A stretch of DNA of 42,445 nt from Hyphomicrobiales bacterium. GTDB taxonomy: Bacteria > Pseudomonadota > Alphaproteobacteria > Rhizobiales > Beijerinckiaceae. The notes beneath the pieces are model-generated. The model worked only from the letters and a program-made list of their open reading frames with translations, did not search any database and had not been told where the DNA came from. The stretch covers positions 1 to 42,445 of the forward strand of contig QBLV01000019.1 of assembly GCA_003241815.1 (NCBI GenBank). The letters are read 5' to 3'. This document shows, piece by piece, positions 7,820 through 15,597 of this stretch (positions within the stretch are counted from its first letter, which is position 1; each line of letters begins with the position of its first letter). The position numbers were made by a program, and so were the translations under genes.

Positions 7820-10612
7820 ATGTTGATCCCAGGTCAGAAGACGGGCGCGCTGCTGGCGCGCCGGACAGGATATTCGTTGGAGACCAACCTCTTTCGTTAT
7901 GTCTGGGAGAAGAGCCGCGGCGACCAGATCATCGTCCTGCTGATCATCCTTGCCTCGATCCCGTTCTACTGGGCGTCGTTCGACGTCCCGAAGCGGATCG
8001 TCAACGATGCCATCCAGGGCGGCGCGTTCAAGGATGGCAAGACCAGCACGACACTGCTGGATTTCACGCTGCATCTGCCCTCCTTTCTCGGCGGCACCAG
8101 CTTCAAGCTGTTCGAGGGGTTCCAGGTCGGCCAACTCGGCCTGCTGCTGGGGCTGAGCTTCTATTTCCTCGTCCTGGTGCTGATCAACGGCGCCTTCAAA
8201 TACGTCATCAACCTGCGAAAGGGCATTCTCGGCGAGCGCATGCTCAGGCGCATGCGCTACGATCTGTTCGGCCAGCTCATGAGATTCCGGCCGGAGGATA
8301 TCCGCGCGGTCAAGCCGGCTGAGGTCGCCAGCATGATCAAGGACGAGGTCGAGCCGATCGGTGGCTTCGTCGGCGACGCCTTCATCCAGCCGGTTTTCCT
8401 GCTGAGCCAGGCCCTGACGGCGCTCGCCTTCATCATGGTGCAAAGCGTCTGGCTGGGGTCGATCGCGCTCATGATCGTGCTGGCTCAGGCGATCATCATC
8501 CCGATCCTGCGCCGGGAGCAGTTGCGCCTCGGGCGCGAGCGGCAGATCGCCTCGCGCCAGCTTGCGGGCCGCATCGGCGAGATCGTCGATGCTGGTCCCA
8601 CGATCCAGGCGCACGGCGCGACGAGCTATGTCCAGTCCGACATCGCCGGGCGGCTGGGGCGGCTCTTCGACATCCGCTACGCGCTCTACAAGCGCAAATT
8701 CGCCGTCAAGTTCCTGAACAATCTGCTGGCCCAGATCACGCCATTCTTCTTCTATGCGGTCGGCGGCTTTTTCGCGCTGCAGGGTCGGCTGGACATCGGC
8801 CAGCTCGTCGCCGTCATCGCCGCCTATCGGGACTTGCCGCCGCCGATCAAGGAACTCATCGACTGGGACCAGCAGCGCAACGACGTGACGATCAAATACG
8901 AACAGGTGATCGCCCAGTTCAACACCGACGAGACTCTCGATCTCAACGAGGCGGACGGCGTCACGCGCTTGGCCGAGACCGGAGAGATCAGGTTCGACGG
9001 CGTGCAGATGCTCGACAATCGTGGTCAGCCCCTGCTGACGCCGCTGTCTGTCCGGATCGCGCGACCCGGAACCGTCGCGGTGATCGGCCCTCATGGCGGG
9101 GCGCTTGAAGTGCTTGGCCGCATCCTGGGCCGGCAGTCGATGAGCTACTCCGGCCGCGTCATCATTGACGGCGCGCCCTTGTCGCGTATGTCGGTCGAGC
9201 GGGCGAGCCATCTGATCGGCTATGCCGGCAACGAGACCGAGATCATCGCGGGCACGATCCGCGACAATATTCTGCTGCCGCTGATGCGGCGCAGGCCGAG
9301 TATTCGGCCCAAAGGCAAGGTCACGACTGCCGAGCACTATCGCTTCGTCGAGGCGATCCGCTCCGGCAACACGCCGTTGCCGTTCGAGGCGGACTGGACC
9401 GATTACGAGGGCGCCGGCATCGCCGATGACGCCGCCCTGGCGGCTCGCGTCAGGTCCGTGCTCGACGTGCTCGGCTGCGCGGAGGATGTCTACGAGCTCG
9501 GCCTCGACGGGAAAGTCACCGCATCGCTGCGCGCCGAGGCCAAGGCGCAGATCGTCGAGGCGCGCCAGGCCGTTGCCCAGGAACTCGACCGTAGCAAGCT
9601 TGCGGGGCTGATCACGCCCTTTGATCCGGCCAGCTTCAATGCCAATGCCACGATCGCCGAGAACCTGATCTTCGGCGCCCGCATGGGGCCGCGCTTCGCC
9701 AACGAAACCCTGCTGTTCGAGCCCTATGCGTATGCAATTCTCGAGGCGGAGGCGCTGATCGAGCCCCTGGTCGAGGTCGGCTCACGCATCGCCGCGACCG
9801 TCGTCGAAATCTTCGCCGGGCTGCCGCAGGGCCATGCGCTGTTCGAGCGCTACTCGTTCGCCTCCGGGCTCGACCTCGACAGGCTCGGTGAACTCGCGAC
9901 GCTGCTCAACAAGCACGACATGCGCGCGCCCCTCGACGCCGGGGCGGAGCGCGATCTGGTCGCGCTGGCGCTGGGCTATATCGAGCCCAAGCATCGGCTC
10001 AACCTGCTGGACGAGCGCCTGCAGCGGAGGATTCTGCGGGCCCGCGGGAGCTTCAAGGCGCATCTCCCGGCGGACGCAGCCGAGGACGTCCACTTTTACG
10101 ACCCCGACACGGTCATGCTCGGGGCCAGCCTGCGCGATAATCTGATGTTCGGGCGCATCGGTTACGGCATCGCCGATGCCAACCGGAAGGTTGCGGCGAT
10201 CGTGCGCAAGGCGCTGGCGCGGGCGGGGCTCGACGGCGATCTCTATCGGATCGGCCTCAACACCGATTGCGGCATTCGGGGGCGCTTCCTGCCGACGAGG
10301 ATGAAGCTCGCGGTGCCGCTGGCGCAGGCCCTGATCAAGGCGCCGCAGATCGCCGTGCTGGATGTCGGCGCTTTCCTGGCGACGTCGGCGGAGCCCGACA
10401 AGGTTCTGGCCCGTCTGCGCGAACACTGCGCCGGCATGACACTGTTCCTTCTCGTCGGGGATGCTAGTCTTGTCGCTGACATGCCGATGCGGATCGTCTT
10501 CAACGGCCCGTCCGGAACGATCGAGAGCGAAGACGGGGAGGATGCCAGCGAAGCTGCCACCGCTCCTTCCCGACGGCGCAATGGCGTCCAACAGATGGAG
10601 GCGCGGCCATGA
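7820..10612 (+). CDS. ABC exporter-like membrane protein with degenerate nucleotide-binding domain(s)
   Basis: 930 aa; ABC transmembrane domain (about residues 1-350) followed by NBD-like region whose Walker A (GPHGGALE), Q-loop, signature (FLPTRM), Walker B (IAVLDVGAF) and H-loop are all non-canonical. Confidence 0.85.
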   Translation: MLIPGQKTGALLARRTGYSLETNLFRYVWEKSRGDQIIVLLIILASIPFYWASFDVPKRIVNDAIQGGAFKDGKTSTTLLDFTLHLPSFLGGTSFKLFEGFQVGQLGLLLGLSFYFLVLVLINGAFKYVINLRKGILGERMLRRMRYDLFGQLMRFRPEDIRAVKPAEVASMIKDEVEPIGGFVGDAFIQPVFLLSQALTALAFIMVQSVWLGSIALMIVLAQAIIIPILRREQLRLGRERQIASRQLAGRIGEIVDAGPTIQAHGATSYVQSDIAGRLGRLFDIRYALYKRKFAVKFLNNLLAQITPFFFYAVGGFFALQGRLDIGQLVAVIAAYRDLPPPIKELIDWDQQRNDVTIKYEQVIAQFNTDETLDLNEADGVTRLAETGEIRFDGVQMLDNRGQPLLTPLSVRIARPGTVAVIGPHGGALEVLGRILGRQSMSYSGRVIIDGAPLSRMSVERASHLIGYAGNETEIIAGTIRDNILLPLMRRRPSIRPKGKVTTAEHYRFVEAIRSGNTPLPFEADWTDYEGAGIADDAALAARVRSVLDVLGCAEDVYELGLDGKVTASLRAEAKAQIVEARQAVAQELDRSKLAGLITPFDPASFNANATIAENLIFGARMGPRFANETLLFEPYAYAILEAEALIEPLVEVGSRIAATVVEIFAGLPQGHALFERYSFASGLDLDRLGELATLLNKHDMRAPLDAGAERDLVALALGYIEPKHRLNLLDERLQRRILRARGSFKAHLPADAAEDVHFYDPDTVMLGASLRDNLMFGRIGYGIADANRKVAAIVRKALARAGLDGDLYRIGLNTDCGIRGRFLPTRMKLAVPLAQALIKAPQIAVLDVGAFLATSAEPDKVLARLREHCAGMTLFLLVGDASLVADMPMRIVFNGPSGTIESEDGEDASEAATAPSRRRNGVQQMEARP

Positions 10613-11058
10613 CACTCGAAGCCGATATAGCCTGCCTGGGCCGTCTTCCGCTATTCCGGTCGCTGCCGCCGCCGCGGCTGAAGCTCGTCGCACTGATGGG
10701 CGAGAAGCTACGCTTCGAAGCCGGCGCGCAGATCGTCGAGGAGGGCGAGAAGCCGGCGGGGGTCTATGTCGTCCTGCAGGGCGAGGTCGAGATTGGGCAT
10801 AAGCGCCCCAATGAAGAGGGTACGCGGTTGCAGCTCAACTCAGGCAGCCTGATCGGAGACGTGCCGCTCCTGTCCGGGCACAGCTATGTCGGCGCGGTCA
10901 CGGCCAAAAGCGCGGTCAGCGCGCTGCTCCTGCCGAAGGACCTGTTCTTCGAACTGCTCGAGACGATTCCCGATTTCAGCCTGGCGCTGTCGCGGGACCT
11001 TGCCTCGCGGCTGTACCGGCTGGCCGATTTCACGCTGCACGGGGAGAGGGTCCATTGA
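10609..11058 (+). CDS. Stand-alone cyclic nucleotide-binding-domain-like protein (Crp fold without HTH)
   Basis: 149 aa; LPLFRSLPPPRLKLVALMGEKLRFEAGAQIVEEGEKPAGVYVVLQGEVEI and LIGDVPLLSG; ATGA overlap with the upstream gene. Confidence 0.88.
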   Translation: MTLEADIACLGRLPLFRSLPPPRLKLVALMGEKLRFEAGAQIVEEGEKPAGVYVVLQGEVEIGHKRPNEEGTRLQLNSGSLIGDVPLLSGHSYVGAVTAKSAVSALLLPKDLFFELLETIPDFSLALSRDLASRLYRLADFTLHGERVH

Positions 11059-11074
11059 CGGCGCAGGTGTCGGC

Positions 11075-13039
11075 ATGAGCCTGCAGCAGACGGCCGGCGC
11101 GCGGCGTTCGGGCATGGGCATGGATCACGTCTCGTCGTGGAGCCGCGATATCCGCTTCGCGTCGGGCATGGTGCTGCTTTTCTTCGCGACGACGCATTTC
11201 CTCAACCATGCTGTGGGCATCGCCGGCGTCGCCGCCATGGAGCAGGCGCAGGAGTGGCGTTACTGGCTGTGGCATTCCTGGGCCGGAACGGTTGCGCTTT
11301 ACGGCTCGCTGGTGGTGCATCCGTTCTTCGCGCTCGTCCGTGTCGCGCAGCGCCGCACCTTCAAGATGCCGGCGCGTGAGATGCTGCAGATTGCGCTGGG
11401 CCTTGCGATCCCGCTGTTCCTGGTCGATCACATCGTCGGGACGCGGGTGATGGGCAGCTTCTTCGATTCAGATGAAAGCTATCGCGCCGTCCTGCGTCGG
11501 CTCTGGCCCGGCCTGGTGGCGGGCCAGACGATCCTGCTGTTGCTGGTCTGGGTGCATGGCATTATCGGTCTGCATTTCACGCTTCGCTCACGCGACGGCT
11601 ACCACCGCTGGCGTGATCCCTTCCTGCTCGCCGCGATCCTGATTCCCGTCCTGGCGCTGATCGGATTTGCAGTGGGAGGGCGCGAGGCCGGCCAGATGGC
11701 GATGGCGCCCGAGTTCACCACCGACGCGCAAATCGTGATGTTTAACCAGAACGTGACCTGGGCGAAGACCATCTTCTACGGTCTCGTTGGTGGCTTCGTC
11801 GCTTTCGTGGGCATCCGCGAGATCAGGGTCAGGACTACGCGGCAGATCACGGTGCGCTTCGTCGGCCATGGCGTGCGCAAACTCGCGCCGGGCCTGACCG
11901 TGCTGGAGATGTTCCGGCGCTTCGGCATTCCTCACGCCGCGCTCTGCGGCGGGCGGGCGCGCTGCGCCACCTGCCGCGTGCTGGTGCTGGACGGAGCTGA
12001 CAAGCTGCCGGCTCCCGGCGTGAACGAAGCCAGGCTGCTGCGCCGGATTTCGGCGCCCGAGCGGGTGCGCCTTGCCTGCCAGATCAGGCCGCGCGACGAG
12101 TTGCAGGTCCAGATCCTGCTCGCATCGAGGCTGCGGGTTGCGACGTCCGGCGAGGCCGAACTCGATGCCAGCGTCGGCAAGCGCGGCCTGACGGTCGTCG
12201 TGGCTGATCTGCGCGCCTTCTCCGCCTTGTCCGAACGCCAGCTTCCTCAGGAGTTGATCGGCCTGCTCAACCGGTTCTTCGACGAGATGGCGCAGGCGAT
12301 CTCGGCTCATGGCGGGCGCATAGACGCCTTCTATGGCGACGGCTTCATGGCCGTGTTCGGGTTGGACGGCACTCCGGCCCGGGGCGCGCAGGCGGCGATC
12401 GCTTCAGCCGGCGATATCGTGCGCGCGGTCGAGGCTCTGAACCGGGAATTCGGCGCGGCCCTGCCATTGCCGCTGCGCATCGGTATCGGCATCCATAGCG
12501 GCCAGGCGATCACCGGCGCCGTCGAGAACGACAGTCTCGGCCGCCGCGAGATCACGGTTGGCCAAACCGTGGCGGTGGCAGGCCAGCTCGAGTTGGCAAC
12601 GCGGCGGGTGCTGGCCGATATCCTCGTGTCGGAAGAGACGATTCGGACGAGCGGACGCCGCTATCGCGGCACGACGCAGCTCAAGATTGCGATCCGGGGG
12701 CGCGAGAAGCCCCTCAATGCGGTCGGTTTCGCCAGCGCGCCAGAGATCGCCGACGTCGAGGGCGGGGAAGAAGCCGCTGATGCACATGATGCGCCGATCA
12801 CGGCAGACCTCGTCGACGCAGACCTCGTTGCAGCAGGCCCGGACGAGGCAGATCCGGGGGTCGTCGAGGGCGCCGATGGCGTCACGCGGGTCGCCGGGCC
12901 GCAGGAGGATGTCCTGTCGGTCGTGGCGCGCGGGCAGGCCGCGTCGCCTGACGACCTCCCTCCGGCGAAGGCTCGAAGGTCACCGCGCAGGAAGGCTGTG
13001 GCGATGAAGACCGATGTCCCTGGTCAAGACGGACCTTGA
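11075..13039 (+). CDS. Membrane-anchored 2Fe-2S ferredoxin / class III adenylate-guanylate cyclase-like protein
   Basis: ORF opens at 10886 but ATG at 11075 follows the previous stop; multiple His-containing TM helices, then CGGRARCATC-x34-C ferredoxin-type cysteines, then VVVADLRAFSAL...RIDAFYGDGFMAVFG cyclase domain. Confidence 0.88.
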   Translation: MSLQQTAGARRSGMGMDHVSSWSRDIRFASGMVLLFFATTHFLNHAVGIAGVAAMEQAQEWRYWLWHSWAGTVALYGSLVVHPFFALVRVAQRRTFKMPAREMLQIALGLAIPLFLVDHIVGTRVMGSFFDSDESYRAVLRRLWPGLVAGQTILLLLVWVHGIIGLHFTLRSRDGYHRWRDPFLLAAILIPVLALIGFAVGGREAGQMAMAPEFTTDAQIVMFNQNVTWAKTIFYGLVGGFVAFVGIREIRVRTTRQITVRFVGHGVRKLAPGLTVLEMFRRFGIPHAALCGGRARCATCRVLVLDGADKLPAPGVNEARLLRRISAPERVRLACQIRPRDELQVQILLASRLRVATSGEAELDASVGKRGLTVVVADLRAFSALSERQLPQELIGLLNRFFDEMAQAISAHGGRIDAFYGDGFMAVFGLDGTPARGAQAAIASAGDIVRAVEALNREFGAALPLPLRIGIGIHSGQAITGAVENDSLGRREITVGQTVAVAGQLELATRRVLADILVSEETIRTSGRRYRGTTQLKIAIRGREKPLNAVGFASAPEIADVEGGEEAADAHDAPITADLVDADLVAAGPDEADPGVVEGADGVTRVAGPQEDVLSVVARGQAASPDDLPPAKARRSPRRKAVAMKTDVPGQDGP

Positions 13040-13042
13040 AGC

Positions 13043-13642
13043 TCATGCCGGGGCGAAGACCAGGTGGCGCCGGCGGTCGAAGCCGGCTGCCCGCAGGGCT
13101 TCGTCGTTGATCGTCAGTGCGAGATCGATGACCGGGGGCGCTGGCCGTGTCGCAGTCAGCGCACCGATCTGCCCCTGCGCCCGCTCCAGATCGAGCGCGT
13201 AATCGATCACCAGGACCCTGGCGCCAGCCGCGAGCCCCAGCAGTTCCGGCGGGGTTGCGCCGCGCCGTCCAAAGGGTTTGAGCGACAGTCCCAGCAGGAT
13301 CAGGGCATAGGGGCCGGCAGGGGCGATCTCGACGTCCTGGAGCTTGGCCGCAAGATGGCGCACCCGGCAGGGTGTATCATTGAGCATGGCCGCGGAGAAG
13401 TCCGGGATCTTCGGATCGATCACCGTCACCGAGTCGGGCTGGTGGGTCAGGAACCCCGTGATCGGCAGGCCGGCACCACCGATTTCGACGATATGGGGGC
13501 AATCCCGCACCGCATGGGCCGCCAGGACTTGCCGCAGGGCCGCCGCGGGGCTGGCAAGATGCGGCAAACGAATACCTGATGGCGCGGTCGCGGCGTCGCT
13601 GGCCTTTGCTGCGGCGCTTGCATATGGTCCCGCCACTTTCAT
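13043..13642 (-). CDS. Class I SAM methyltransferase-like / Rossmann-like protein
   Basis: 199 aa from M(KVAGPYASAAAKASDA); IVEIGGAGLPITGFLTHQPDSVTVIDP resembles a SAM-binding motif; the longer ORF (to 14218) is antisense to the next gene. Confidence 0.6.
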   Translation of the reverse strand: MKVAGPYASAAAKASDAATAPSGIRLPHLASPAAALRQVLAAHAVRDCPHIVEIGGAGLPITGFLTHQPDSVTVIDPKIPDFSAAMLNDTPCRVRHLAAKLQDVEIAPAGPYALILLGLSLKPFGRRGATPPELLGLAAGARVLVIDYALDLERAQGQIGALTATRPAPPVIDLALTINDEALRAAGFDRRRHLVFAPA

Positions 13643-13675
13643 TCTGCCTTTTTCATCCCGCCACCCCGACACGGC

Positions 13676-14338
13676 ATGACACGCGCCACGCCTCCCGACG
13701 CCTTCTATGACATTCTGCGCGGCGTCGCAGCCCTCACCGGCAACGGCGTGGTGGCCGATCTCGCGCGCCTCGTCGCGGACGACATGCCGCCGGATCTCTG
13801 GATCGCGTTCAACCACAAGCAGATCGGCTCGAAGCGCTGGCTGGTCGATGCACTCGCGCAGGTGATGCCGCAACCTCATGGGCCGGTCTGGGTTCTCGGC
13901 GCCTGGTATGGCGTGCTCGGCGCGCTGCTGCTCGACGATAAGAGGCTGGCGATCCCTGCGGTCGTCAGTGTCGATCTCGATCCGGCTTGCGCTGATGTGG
14001 CCGAGCGTCTGAACCGCCGGCATGTCGCGGCCGGGCGCTTTTCTGCCGTCACCGCCGATATGATGACGCTGGATTTCGCCGCCGGGGACCCGGCGCCGGG
14101 CCTCGTCATCAACACGAGCTGCGAGCATCTCGCGGACGTTCCGGGCTGGCTTGCGACGCTGCCGCGCGGCATGCCCGTGCTGCTGCAATCGAACGACTAT
14201 GTCCGCGAGCCCGACCATCGCAGCTGCGTGGCCTCGCTCGAGGCCTTCAAGGATCAGGCAGGTCTGTCGGAGACGCTGTTTGCCGGCGCGCTTCCCACGA
14301 AGAACTACACGCGCTTCATGCTGATCGGCCGGCGATGA
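13676..14338 (+). CDS. Class I SAM methyltransferase-like protein
   Basis: 220 aa; VWVLGAWYGVLGALL ... VVSVDLDPACADVAERLN ... LVINTSCEHLADVPGW. Confidence 0.65.
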   Translation: MTRATPPDAFYDILRGVAALTGNGVVADLARLVADDMPPDLWIAFNHKQIGSKRWLVDALAQVMPQPHGPVWVLGAWYGVLGALLLDDKRLAIPAVVSVDLDPACADVAERLNRRHVAAGRFSAVTADMMTLDFAAGDPAPGLVINTSCEHLADVPGWLATLPRGMPVLLQSNDYVREPDHRSCVASLEAFKDQAGLSETLFAGALPTKNYTRFMLIGRR

Positions 14339-15597
14339 GTGCGTCGCCTCGGCCCGGAAACGAACCGCGCATCGCGATTGCGATGAAGGGCTATCCGCGT
14401 CTGTCGGAGACCTTCATCGCGCAGGAGCTGCTCGGCCTGCAGCAGCGCGGCCTGCCTTTCGCGATCTGGTCGCTGCGCCGGCCCACCGACGTGGCGCGGC
14501 ATCTGATGCACAACCAGATCACGGCGCCTGTGAGCTATCTGCCGGAATATCTGCATGAGGAGCCGGTGCGGGTGTTGCGTGGCGTGCTGCGGGCGTTGCT
14601 GCGGCCGGGTTTCGCGCGGTTGCTGCCGGCTTTCCTGCGCGATCTTGCCCGCGACGCGACGCGCAACCGTTTGCGCCGCTTCGGCCAGGCCTGCGTCATG
14701 GGGCGCGAGCTGCCGGCGGAGATCACGCATCTGCATGTGCATTATCTGCATACGCCGGCCTCGGTGATCCGTTATGCGGCGCTGCTGCGCGGTCTGAGCT
14801 GGTCGTTCTCGGCCCATGCCAAGGACATCTGGACGACGCCGGATTGGGAAAAGCGCGAAAAGATCGCGGGCGCACAATGGGGTGTAACCTGCACGCAGGA
14901 CGGCCATCGCGAGCTCGAGCGCCTCGCCGACCGGGCGGACAAGGTCAATCTCGTCTACCACGGGCTCGATCTGGAACGCTTTCCGGCGCCGCCCCTGCGC
15001 CCGGCGCGCGACGGCACTGACGCCGCCGATCCGGTGCGCTTCGTCACGGTCGGCCGCGCGGTCGAGAAAAAGGGCTTCGACGATCTGCTGGCGGCGCTGG
15101 CGAAGCTGCCCTCCGGCCTGCATTGGCGCCTGACCCATATCGGTGGCGGCGAGAGGCTGAAGGCCTTGCAGGCTCAAGCTGAAACTCTGGATCTTGCCGA
15201 GCGCGTCACCTGGGCGGGACCGAAGGCGCAGGGCGAGGTCATAGCCGCGTTGCGCGCGGCCGATCTGTTCGTGCTGCCCTCCCGGCAGGCCGGAGACGGC
15301 GACCGCGACGGCCTGCCCAATGTGGTGATGGAGGCGGCGAGCCAGAGCCTGCCGATCGTCGCGACCGATTTTGCCGGCATTCCCGAATTCGTGCGGGAGG
15401 GGATCGAGGGGGTGCTGGTTGCGCCCGGCGACGTCGATGCGTTGGCCGCCGCGCTGGCCGATCTCGCACGGGCCCCCGATCGGCGGGAGAGCCTGGGACG
15501 GTCGGCCCATCAGCGGCTGACCGACACATTCGCGGCCGCCGCCGGGCTCGACGCGATCGCGGCCCGTTTGCGTGCCTCCGCCGGGCTGGCGCCATGA
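14335..15597 (+). CDS. Glycosyltransferase family 4 protein (colanic-acid-type)
   Basis: 420 aa; YPRLSETFIAQELLGLQQRG, HLHVHYLHTPASVIRYAALL, FVTVGRAVEKKGFDDLLAAL, RDGLPNVVMEAASQSLPIVATDFAGIPE. Confidence 0.92.
   Translation: MSASPRPGNEPRIAIAMKGYPRLSETFIAQELLGLQQRGLPFAIWSLRRPTDVARHLMHNQITAPVSYLPEYLHEEPVRVLRGVLRALLRPGFARLLPAFLRDLARDATRNRLRRFGQACVMGRELPAEITHLHVHYLHTPASVIRYAALLRGLSWSFSAHAKDIWTTPDWEKREKIAGAQWGVTCTQDGHRELERLADRADKVNLVYHGLDLERFPAPPLRPARDGTDAADPVRFVTVGRAVEKKGFDDLLAALAKLPSGLHWRLTHIGGGERLKALQAQAETLDLAERVTWAGPKAQGEVIAALRAADLFVLPSRQAGDGDRDGLPNVVMEAASQSLPIVATDFAGIPEFVREGIEGVLVAPGDVDALAAALADLARAPDRRESLGRSAHQRLTDTFAAAAGLDAIAARLRASAGLAP

Noticed and set aside
7775-9337. 520-aa minus-strand ORF
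   Set aside because: Antisense shadow of the ABC exporter-like gene; no recognisable domain
13643-14218. N-terminal extension of the minus-strand ORF 13043..14218
   Set aside because: Lies antisense to the plus-strand methyltransferase-like gene; internal ATG at 13642 gives a plausible protein without overlap
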